Positions 10,270 through 17,208 of a DNA stretch of 32,042 bases are shown here, in pieces (the stretch's first letter is position 1; every line of letters begins with the position of its first letter). The DNA comes from an uncultured Muribaculaceae bacterium. Its GTDB lineage: Bacteria; Bacteroidota; Bacteroidia; Bacteroidales; Muribaculaceae. The DNA lies in the NCBI GenBank assembly GCA_947381945.1, contig CANCXM010000032.1:1-32042 (forward strand), read 5' to 3'. A program made the position numbers and the translations under genes. The notes below the pieces were generated by a model. The model searched no databases, was not told where the DNA came from, and saw nothing but the letters and a program-made list of their open reading frames with translations.

Positions 10270-10319
10270 GCTGTCAGCGCAAAATAAGGCTGTCAGCGCA
10301 AGCGGTCATGCTGTCAGCG
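10270..10319 (-). repeat. Three direct copies of CGCTGACAGC
   Basis: The ten-base unit (minus-strand CGCTGACAGC) occurs at 10310-10319, 10289-10298 and 10270-10279, spaced 21 and 19 bases apart. The first copy contains the TGA stop of the GLPGLI gene. The spacers differ, so this is an interspersed rather than a strict tandem repeat. Confidence 0.75.
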
Positions 10320-11240
10320 TTCGATGGGGTTGTCGATGTTGCAGGCGTCGATGCCTGTCGAGGGGCGGAATTTCTCAGGATAGAAGCCTTTGTATTTGCT
10401 CATCGCGCCCGACTGCTGGACATAGCTCTGGCCGTGGGCATCGGAGACGGCGATAATGCGCACCACCTTGCCGAAATTCTCCACGGGGATGGAGGTGAAG
10501 CGTTCGGGGAACTTGATGTGGAGGACATCGTTCTCAAGATTCTCGACGAGTCCGTTGAAGTACCAGCAGACCTCCTTGTCGGCATCGGTGACTTGAAGGA
10601 CCACACCCGGAAGGCCGTTGAAATTGCGCGGCGCACCACGATGGGGAAGGTCGGTGGTGAACCATGCGGTCCAGTCGCGCCCATCCTTAGTGAGAGTGGC
10701 TTTGCGGCAATTGTAGACACCGATTTTCATCTCCTCGTCAGTGATTGTCCAGTTGTTGTCGCAGACTGTGTCGGAGAGCTTGAACTCCTCGCCTATCACA
10801 CGGTAGGTGTTGACAGTGCGTCCGCTCTCCGGATAGAAGAAATAGTACGACGGGGTCAGATGGTAGGCCAGACCGGGATCTGCAGCGTTCGAGCCGGGAT
10901 TCGCGTTGCGCCAGCGGGTCTCGCCAATGCTCTCGTAGCTCATGTCGAGGGCCACGCGCGGATGGATGAGAACCACACGGTCCTCGGCAAACGTAAGATT
11001 GTTGGCTTTGTTGTAGAGATACTTCATGCGGTAGCGCACACCATACTCGGCGGTGTCAGCATCGGCGTAATATGCTCTGGATTCCTCCTGCATCCGCGCG
11101 AGCATCTCGTTGTAGCGGGCCTGACGGTCGGCCTGGGAGTGCGGCTGTCCCCCACCCTGCTGATGCTGGGCGAAGACGGCGGGAGTGGCGAACGAAAGCG
11201 CAAGAACTGCGGCTGCTATTGTTTTCCTTATCTGTGTCAT
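10314..11240 (-). CDS. GLPGLI family secreted protein
   Basis: The 308-residue product has a signal peptide (cleaved near residue 24, AVFA/Q) followed by a low-complexity HQQGGGQPHSQADRQ linker. The family-defining motif reads NFNGLPGVVLQV, with GLPG at residues 209-212. It is preceded by the equally typical AWFTTDLPHRGAPRNF, which identifies a GLPGLI (TIGR01200-type) protein. These proteins are restricted to Bacteroidetes and sit in the periplasm or outer membrane; their biochemical role is unknown, though they often occur next to TonB-dependent receptors or proteases. Here the gene starts 13 bases after the serine protease gene, so the two are an operon and may act on the same substrate. 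The gene terminates inside a short direct repeat. Confidence 0.9.
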   Translation of the reverse strand: MTQIRKTIAAAVLALSFATPAVFAQHQQGGGQPHSQADRQARYNEMLARMQEESRAYYADADTAEYGVRYRMKYLYNKANNLTFAEDRVVLIHPRVALDMSYESIGETRWRNANPGSNAADPGLAYHLTPSYYFFYPESGRTVNTYRVIGEEFKLSDTVCDNNWTITDEEMKIGVYNCRKATLTKDGRDWTAWFTTDLPHRGAPRNFNGLPGVVLQVTDADKEVCWYFNGLVENLENDVLHIKFPERFTSIPVENFGKVVRIIAVSDAHGQSYVQQSGAMSKYKGFYPEKFRPSTGIDACNIDNPIER

Positions 11241-11253
11241 GGCGGTGGGGCAA

Positions 11254-12171
11254 TCAATCGTTGAAGTAATCCTTAATCAGAAACACGGGGATGGTCTGCT
11301 TGAAGGCCATCTGGAAGTCGCGGTAGTTGTCATCGTCGGCATAGACGGAGACGGTCGAGCTGACAATCGACACGAGGTTGCCGCATTCGTCATATATCGG
11401 CCCTCCGCTCGCACCCTTGCCGTAGTCGGCGGTGATTTCAAGGATGTATTCGGTGTGGCCGGTGCGTGGTTTGAGCTTGCGGATGCAGTTGCTCACCATT
11501 CCGTCGGTGAAATGGAAGTAGGTCATGCTCGGGTTGGCGAGACAGAACACCTTGGTGCCGGGGGTGACGATGTCGCCGACGGGTGCGGGCGAGAGCTTGT
11601 CGCCGCAGGGGTCCACTTTTATTATGGCCATATCATTGACGGGGTCAATGGCGAGCACGGCGGTCATGGGATAGACGCGCCCTTGGGAGTCCATGACGAA
11701 ACGCATCATGTCGCCCTTCTCCTGATTGTCGAGAGCGGCATTGATGACGATGTCGGAGACAACATGATAGTTGGTGGCGCAGATTCCGTCGGGGGTCAGC
11801 GCGACAGCCGAGGCGGTCGAGTAGGCGGTGTCGACTCCGAACTGTGGATGGAAGTGCATCTTTCCGAATACGAGGGAGCTTTTCATTGCCTCCTCATAGA
11901 GCTTTTCGGGGGTGAGTTTCTTCTTGCGCGGAGGAGTGAGCGCAGAGCGGGAGGCAACGCGGGTGTCGGAAAGGGTTGCGAGAAGGTGACGGCGCACCGA
12001 GTCGATGTCGTTGCCGGGATGGGTCTGCATATAGTCACGCAGCTTGGCCGAAGCCCCCTGGAGCATACGGGGATAGTCGTGGAAGTACTTGTCGCGGTCG
12101 GCCGCGGAGACCTGGAGGGTGACGGCGACTGCAATCACCGCGAGGAGGAGTTTTGCAGTAAATCTGAACAT
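11254..12171 (-). CDS. Secreted trypsin-like serine protease
   Basis: The start at 12171 gives a signal peptide (MFRFTAKLLLAVIAVAVTLQVSA, cleaved near residue 23) and a 305-residue product. A longer frame to 12306 would pass through a candidate promoter and a terminator, so it is rejected. The S1 (chymotrypsin/DegP-like) triad is complete: His136 in CATNYHVVSD, Asp180 in DPVNDMAIIKVD and Ser255 in GKGASGGPIYD. About 85 residues of charged sequence lie between the signal and the protease domain; they match no domain I know and no PDZ domain follows. It is probably a periplasmic or surface protease. It is cotranscribed with the GLPGLI gene. Confidence 0.9.
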   Translation of the reverse strand: MFRFTAKLLLAVIAVAVTLQVSAADRDKYFHDYPRMLQGASAKLRDYMQTHPGNDIDSVRRHLLATLSDTRVASRSALTPPRKKKLTPEKLYEEAMKSSLVFGKMHFHPQFGVDTAYSTASAVALTPDGICATNYHVVSDIVINAALDNQEKGDMMRFVMDSQGRVYPMTAVLAIDPVNDMAIIKVDPCGDKLSPAPVGDIVTPGTKVFCLANPSMTYFHFTDGMVSNCIRKLKPRTGHTEYILEITADYGKGASGGPIYDECGNLVSIVSSTVSVYADDDNYRDFQMAFKQTIPVFLIKDYFND

Positions 12172-12254
12172 GATTGGTCTTGATTGATGGCGTATTCGTG
12201 TCAGCAGAAACCGGATATTGTCAATTTGGAAGAATACACGGATATGCGGAGCCA

Positions 12255-12262
12255 CAAATTTA
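12255..12262 (-). promoter_or_regulatory. Candidate -7 element of the protease/GLPGLI operon
   Basis: The minus strand reads TAAATTTG, matching TAnnTTTG, 84 bases upstream of ATG 12171. The nearest upstream TTTG (12289-12286) is 23 bases away, three more than ideal, so promoter strength is uncertain. Confidence 0.45.
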
Positions 12263-12302
12263 GCAAAAGATTGCGGCTTAAGCGACAAAATGGAACAAAA
12301 AA

Positions 12303-12337
12303 GCACTCCGGAGGGCGAAAATGCCTTTCCGGAGTGC
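12303..12337 (-). terminator. Intrinsic terminator of the pectate lyase gene
   Basis: GCACTCCGGA (12303-12312) pairs with TCCGGAGTGC (12328-12337) around a 15-base loop. On the minus strand the stem runs into TTTTTTGTTCC. It lies 64 bases past the lyase stop codon and ends the minus-strand uptake locus. Confidence 0.8.
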
Positions 12338-12400
12338 GATTATTGTTGAAGATTTCAGGCAGTGAGCGCCTGAACTGTCAGTGATTCATGGGCGGACGGA

Positions 12401-15400
12401 TCACTTCACGATGACCTTCTCGGTCTTGGTGCCCTGACGGCGGATGTAGAGACCGGGACCGGGATTGTCGACGCGGATACCCTGGAGGTTGAAGTATTCA
12501 ACGGGGGCGTTGCTGTCGGCCTCGATGTCGAGGATACCGCTGAAGTCGTCGCCGAAGTTGCCGGAGGCATCAGAGATGCGGAATGCCTTGAGACTTACGG
12601 CTCCTGCGATTGACGAGGGTGTGATCTTGACGAAACGTGAAGCGGGGTTTAGGTCAAGCTCGCCGTTGAAGGGGAGATCCTTCTCGGTGAGGATGCGGAT
12701 TGTACGCCATGTGGGAGCGATGTCGGCATTGCGGGTCTCCTGAATCTTGAGGCGGACGGTCGTTCCTTCGGTTGCCTCAACTTCAAGATGAATCTGCTTG
12801 GCTTCCTCGCCGAAGTAGGCCATCACCTTGTCGTTGCTTGAAGAGGAGCGGAAGGTGACATGGTCAGCCGCGATTTCGCCTGCATTGTCGCCGCCACCAA
12901 CCTGACACCAGTGAGGATAGTCGTTCTGCTTGGTCTGGACGAGTGAACCTGCGGTCTCGAAGGGTGCGGTCTCGTTGAAGGGTGCAAAGTTGAGCGGGAG
13001 GTTGATGGCAGCCTTACCCCAGTGGGTCTCGCCTGCTTCCTTCTCGCGGGGGAAGTCGCTTGTGTTGATTTTGACATTACCGATAAAGGACTTGTCGCCT
13101 GCCACGTTGGTGAGCGCACCTGCGGGGAAGCTGACGGTGTAGGTCGAGTTGGCATCGAGGGCTTCGTAGGCGATGCTGAGCTTGGAGCCGGATGCGCCTA
13201 CGGTGATGTTCTCAAACTGGTGGTTGCCGTCGATGGTGGCACCGCCGTTGTATTTCACTTCCTGATTGAATGTGAGAGAAATCGAACCGTCGGTGTAAAC
13301 AACATCATTTTCAAGTGAACCGGCAGTGAGTTCGAGAGCCTGTTCGCCTTCGGGAGCGATGTAGCGCTCGATGAGAAGGTCGTTCACATTAAACTTCTTA
13401 CCGTTTGCATCAAGACGGAACTTGACGGCACCGGCATTGGTATAGGTTGAGGTGAACTTATAGATGCGCTTGGAAGCACCGAGCACGAGATCCTGAGATT
13501 CTTCCTTACCACCTGCAATAGTGACAAGCTTGACTGTCTTTGACGATTTGTCAGGGTTGCCGAGATAGAGGGTAATGACACAGGGACCCTGCACTTCGGG
13601 GCTTTCGATATAGCCACCTGCCTTAGTTGTGTAGAATTGCAGACAGCGGTCAGAAGCTCCTGCATCTTCAGCAGTAGCGGGGCCGTAGTCCTTGGTCATG
13701 TCGGCAGAATTGTTGGCACCGTTCATTGCGATAGCGCGGATGGCATTGCTGCCGCTGCCGATAATCATGCCGTCGAATTCGGCAGTCGTGTTGGCTGCGT
13801 TGAAGACGTTGGTGTTGGTAGTGATGTTGGCATACTTTTCACCCCATGATGCGGGCAGGGTGTGGAAGTCGGCATAGAAGAGCACACCGCCGGCGGTGGT
13901 TGAGAAGCTCCATACATCGCTCGATGTAGTGCCGAGGGTGTTGGTTGCGTCTACACGCCAATAGTAGGTCTTGCCGGCTTCAACGCTTGAAGTAGCGTCC
14001 CATTCGGTCTTCTTAAGACCGGTGGCAACGGAAGCAAGTGCGTCCTTGGCCTCGCCGAGCATCACTGTGTAGGTGACATCGCCACCATAGGTGTTGATGC
14101 TATTCTCCCAAGTCAGTTTGAGACCGTTGGCAATGCCTTCCTTGGAGCCGTCGGCGGGGAAGGGATTGACAGAGGGCTTCGGAGCGGAGGGGTCACCGAT
14201 GGTCGCGAAAGCGATAGTGTCGGTGTAGTCCGAGTAGAGACCCTTGCCGTCTGTTGCACGGAGGCGTACCCAGTAGTTAGTCTCGGGGGTGAGGCCGACG
14301 AGTTCATATTCGGCAGCTCCTGCGGAAACGGAAGCGGCTTCTGCGAATGTCTTGCCGTCGGTCGAAAGCTCGATGACGAAACCGTGTTCGGTGTTCTTGT
14401 TGATGTCCCATGTGAGCTTAAGGGTGGTCTTGGTGGGAGTACCGGCTACGAGCTTGATGGGTTTCTTGATGTAGGGGTAGGCTTCGACGATGGAGTTGGC
14501 GTAGTTCTCGATGTTGAGATAGCCGTTGGCGGCTACAGCAAGCGCATCGGAAGCATCGTTGGGGTTGAGGCCGTTGGCGCTCTCCCATGCGTCGGGCATA
14601 CCGTCACCATCAGAATCGAGAGGCTTCACACCTCCGGAAATAGTGCCGGTGCCTTTATGGGAAAGCTGGTTTTCGGTAGAAATACCATTCTTTGTACCGG
14701 TCTTACCATAGCTTGCGAGTTCGTCGATAAGATACTGGTCAACATCATCACGGGCGGGAAGTACGGGACCGACACTTGTGAGCATCCATGCGTATGCCTC
14801 CTCTGCTGTCATCTTCCCCGCAATTTCGGGGATAAGTTGAATCTGTTCGGTTGCAGTCTGATTGTACTCGGTGATGTTTGCGTTGAGAGCATCAAGTGAA
14901 GGGAAAAGTGTAGAATAGGGTGCTGTTCCATTCTGTGCACCGCGCATCTCTTCCTCAGTCATGAGGTGACCGTTGAGAACACCGTCCTTGTTCGAATCAT
15001 AATAGTTTCCGGCACCATAGTAACGGAATGTCTTTATACCACGGACAAAGGGGTCTGTAGAATTGTTCCAGGGGCCTTTTACAAAATAGTTGTTCTCGAT
15101 GTCGGCCCATGAGTCGCCTTCGGAGTCACTCATGATATAGCAACCACCGTTACCCCAGTTATAGACTACGTTGTTGACGAACTGATTCAGACCTTTCACT
15201 TTAGGATTGCGGGTCTTGTTCTCAATGTAGAGGTTACGGTAGAGTGTCACACCACCGATGGTCTGGATAAGGCCACCACATGAGTGAGATTGGAGACCCT
15301 GACCGATGATTGAATTCTGGATGGTAATGTTGGCAGGACGGCTGTTCTTGTTGTCCCAGCTCACGGAGAAATTTTCATCAAGTCCCCAAAGTACGGAGAG

Positions 15401-15868
15401 GTGGTCAAAAATCATGTCGGTTCCGTTGGCCACACCGCAAGCATCAGCCCCACTTGTTCCGGATGCACCCATACGGAAGCGCATGTGACGGACAATCAGG
15501 TTAGTCGCACCGGAAAAGCTGACACGGTCACCGTAGACCTGTACGCCCTCACCCGGAGCAGTCTGACCGAGAATGGTATTCTTACCCTTTACAACAAGAG
15601 CTGATTTCAGTTTGATGACACCTGAGACATCGAACACGATGATGCGCCCTTCCTTGCTGACAGCATCGCGGAAGGAGCCTGCACCGGAATCGGCAAGAGT
15701 AGTCACATGATAAACCTCAGGTGATGCAACTGCACGGGCACCCTGAGTGAAACGGCCGAAACCCTCCGCACCCGGGAAGGCAAGGAGTGTATTGTCGGCA
15801 GCGACTGCCCCAAATGCCACACCCAACATGGCGCAACCTATGGACAGTTTCTTTAAAGTTTGTTTCAT
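12401..15868 (-). CDS. Multidomain secreted pectate lyase (PL1-type) with Fn3 and C-terminal sorting-like domain
   Basis: The product cleaves polygalacturonate by beta-elimination outside the cell or on its surface. It has 1,155 residues and a signal peptide (cleaved after about residue 23, GAVA). The catalytic beta-helix covers about residues 27-345. It opens with FPGAEGFGRFTQGARA and carries LIVRHMRFRMG (124-134), DHLSVLWGLDENFSVSW (155-171) and the QSHSCGG region near 193. A calcium-binding DSDGDGMPDAWE segment (418-429) follows, as is common in Bacteroidetes pectate lyases. Two fibronectin III domains (about 470-557 and 563-660), a carbohydrate-binding-like stretch, a bacterial Ig-like domain (about 845-940) and another beta module come next. 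The last 35 residues (APVEYFNLQGIRV...GLYIRRQGTKTEKVIVK) resemble a type IX sorting domain. Its place in the SusC/SusD locus makes it the likely depolymerase for that pair. Confidence 0.9.
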   Translation of the reverse strand: MKQTLKKLSIGCAMLGVAFGAVAADNTLLAFPGAEGFGRFTQGARAVASPEVYHVTTLADSGAGSFRDAVSKEGRIIVFDVSGVIKLKSALVVKGKNTILGQTAPGEGVQVYGDRVSFSGATNLIVRHMRFRMGASGTSGADACGVANGTDMIFDHLSVLWGLDENFSVSWDNKNSRPANITIQNSIIGQGLQSHSCGGLIQTIGGVTLYRNLYIENKTRNPKVKGLNQFVNNVVYNWGNGGCYIMSDSEGDSWADIENNYFVKGPWNNSTDPFVRGIKTFRYYGAGNYYDSNKDGVLNGHLMTEEEMRGAQNGTAPYSTLFPSLDALNANITEYNQTATEQIQLIPEIAGKMTAEEAYAWMLTSVGPVLPARDDVDQYLIDELASYGKTGTKNGISTENQLSHKGTGTISGGVKPLDSDGDGMPDAWESANGLNPNDASDALAVAANGYLNIENYANSIVEAYPYIKKPIKLVAGTPTKTTLKLTWDINKNTEHGFVIELSTDGKTFAEAASVSAGAAEYELVGLTPETNYWVRLRATDGKGLYSDYTDTIAFATIGDPSAPKPSVNPFPADGSKEGIANGLKLTWENSINTYGGDVTYTVMLGEAKDALASVATGLKKTEWDATSSVEAGKTYYWRVDATNTLGTTSSDVWSFSTTAGGVLFYADFHTLPASWGEKYANITTNTNVFNAANTTAEFDGMIIGSGSNAIRAIAMNGANNSADMTKDYGPATAEDAGASDRCLQFYTTKAGGYIESPEVQGPCVITLYLGNPDKSSKTVKLVTIAGGKEESQDLVLGASKRIYKFTSTYTNAGAVKFRLDANGKKFNVNDLLIERYIAPEGEQALELTAGSLENDVVYTDGSISLTFNQEVKYNGGATIDGNHQFENITVGASGSKLSIAYEALDANSTYTVSFPAGALTNVAGDKSFIGNVKINTSDFPREKEAGETHWGKAAINLPLNFAPFNETAPFETAGSLVQTKQNDYPHWCQVGGGDNAGEIAADHVTFRSSSSNDKVMAYFGEEAKQIHLEVEATEGTTVRLKIQETRNADIAPTWRTIRILTEKDLPFNGELDLNPASRFVKITPSSIAGAVSLKAFRISDASGNFGDDFSGILDIEADSNAPVEYFNLQGIRVDNPGPGLYIRRQGTKTEKVIVK

Positions 15869-15938
15869 GGTTGAATGTTAAAATTATTGGTAGATTTATG
15901 TTTCTTCAAAACAATATATATCCCGAAGCCACAAAATA

Positions 15939-15965
15939 TAGGGGCGCATTGAGGATGCGCCCCTA
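15939..15965 (-). repeat. REP-like palindrome / probable terminator
   Basis: TAGGGGCGCAT (15939-15949) pairs perfectly with ATGCGCCCCTA (15955-15965) across a 5-base loop. It lies 45 bases past the stop of the gene at 16010 and is followed on the minus strand by a short ATATTTTG tract. It shares the CTGTAGGGrCGC edge with the larger inverted repeat at 17116-17205. Confidence 0.7.
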
Positions 15966-16009
15966 CAGTAGAGTGGTTCTATCCTCGGAAAGTCCGGGGA
16001 TGGATGATA

Positions 16010-16996
16010 TTAGCGCTGGATGTACTTTTTACCGTTCTTGATAACTACGCCCTTGTAGTTCTCGTCAACCTGAATACCCATAACGTTATAAACGGGAGCG
16101 TTCTCGTCAACATCGTTAGCGATAATGTCCTCGATAGCAGAAGAACCGGCAGATTCAGCTTCCATAACAACGTGGTAAAGACCGAGCTCGCTACCGCCGC
16201 AACCGATACGGAAAGCAACATTACCTGTAAGACCTGCAGGAAGAGCGACGTTCATCTTGTAGTAACGTTTAGCCTTAGCATCATCGGGACCCTGTACGGG
16301 GATCATTTCACCTACAACACCGTCAACAACGGGAACAACCTCTGCATAGAGACCCTTGTCGATGTACTTGCCGCCGGCATGACCGATATAGATGGTGAGG
16401 GAAGTAGGATTCTTTACGGCAGGGAACTGAACGTAGGTGCCTGTACGGCTACCTGTGTTAGCATTACGGTTGAAGGCAATGGCATTGAGGGTTGAAACCC
16501 AGTTGTCAGCGTCGATGGCATTATAGTCTTTCTTTCCTTCAAGATCCATTTCGAGCTGACCCCAGCCACCCATGCAAAGTGTACGGGCAGGACCCTTGCC
16601 ATTCTGATCCCAGCAGATGAAGGGATAGTTCATATCAATGGGAGTGAATACGATACCGTCAGGACCTTCTTCCTCGCCCTCGAGAGTATAGGTCTGGCCG
16701 TCGAAAAGACTGATAGCACGATTCTTCACGGCAACCCAGTTACCGTCGGCATCCCTTACGTTGAACATAGAACCATCAGTATTCAGAGCGGCACCTGTTT
16801 TATCAATAAAGTCGTAGTTCTTGTTGGAAGCAACTCCGAGTCCTTCCATTCCGGTTGCTTCATCTACAATTGAACCGGCCTCAGCGAAAATAGCCTTGCA
16901 GTAGAGAGGAGTCTCATTGAAGTCGTATGTGAAGACTTCAGCATTTGCTCCGAAAGCAGCGAAAAGCGCTGCGGAGAGGATTAATGATTTTTTCAT
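16010..16996 (-). CDS. Secreted protein of unknown function in the pectin locus
   Basis: I choose ATG 16996 because MKKSLILSAALFAAFGANA is a clean signal peptide; the longer frame to 17044 adds non-signal residues. The 328-residue product is beta-rich. It contains a VFTYDFNETPLYCKAIF opening, a long middle with SLTIYIGHAGGKYIDKGLYA, and a NVAFRIGCGGSELGLYHVVMEA segment typical of jelly-roll, carbohydrate-binding-like modules. The C-terminus (ENAPVYNVMGIQVDENYKGV) resembles the end of the pectate lyase (NAPVEYFNLQGIRVDNPGPG), suggesting a shared export or attachment signal. Its position between SusD and the lyase fits a surface glycan-binding protein, but no known family is recognised. Confidence 0.82.
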   Translation of the reverse strand: MKKSLILSAALFAAFGANAEVFTYDFNETPLYCKAIFAEAGSIVDEATGMEGLGVASNKNYDFIDKTGAALNTDGSMFNVRDADGNWVAVKNRAISLFDGQTYTLEGEEEGPDGIVFTPIDMNYPFICWDQNGKGPARTLCMGGWGQLEMDLEGKKDYNAIDADNWVSTLNAIAFNRNANTGSRTGTYVQFPAVKNPTSLTIYIGHAGGKYIDKGLYAEVVPVVDGVVGEMIPVQGPDDAKAKRYYKMNVALPAGLTGNVAFRIGCGGSELGLYHVVMEAESAGSSAIEDIIANDVDENAPVYNVMGIQVDENYKGVVIKNGKKYIQR

Positions 16997-17115
16997 TGTG
17001 TAGAAATGTTTAATAGAAATATAATTTAATTGGTGAATAGTCAAGAGTGGATTCAGCCGGATTCATACGACCGAAGGGAACGTGATTTGATATACTGTGT
17101 ATAGAATCAAAATTC

Positions 17116-17205
17116 TGTAGGGACGCGCTGTAGCGCGTATGCCGGACATGTTTGAATCCGGATGGAAAACGCCATTTGGCATACGCGCTACAGCGCGTCC
17201 CTACA
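17116..17205. repeat. Compound inverted repeat (REP/BIME-like)
   Basis: Arms of 28 bases (17116-17143 and 17178-17205) are perfect reverse complements around a 34-base spacer. Each arm also contains its own hairpin (ACGCGCT-GT-AGCGCGT at 17123-17138 and its mirror copy). It begins 3 bases after the SusD stop codon and separates susCD from the downstream gene. Confidence 0.85.
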
Positions 17206-17208
17206 TAA

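Noticed and set aside
10227..11264. A 345-codon open frame on the plus strand
   Set aside because: It lies opposite the GLPGLI gene, has no recognisable domain, and has Cys/His/Arg-rich antisense composition. The minus-strand gene has a signal peptide and family motifs.
11185..12183. A 332-codon open frame on the plus strand
   Set aside because: It is the antisense of the serine protease, whose complete catalytic triad proves the minus-strand reading.
12172..12306. N-terminal extension of the serine protease
   Set aside because: It would place coding sequence over a candidate -7 element and the lyase terminator, and it would bury the signal peptide internally.
17144..17177. GTTTGAATCC, reminiscent of a tRNA T-loop
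   Set aside because: It is the spacer of the inverted repeat; no acceptor, D or anticodon stems can be formed around it.
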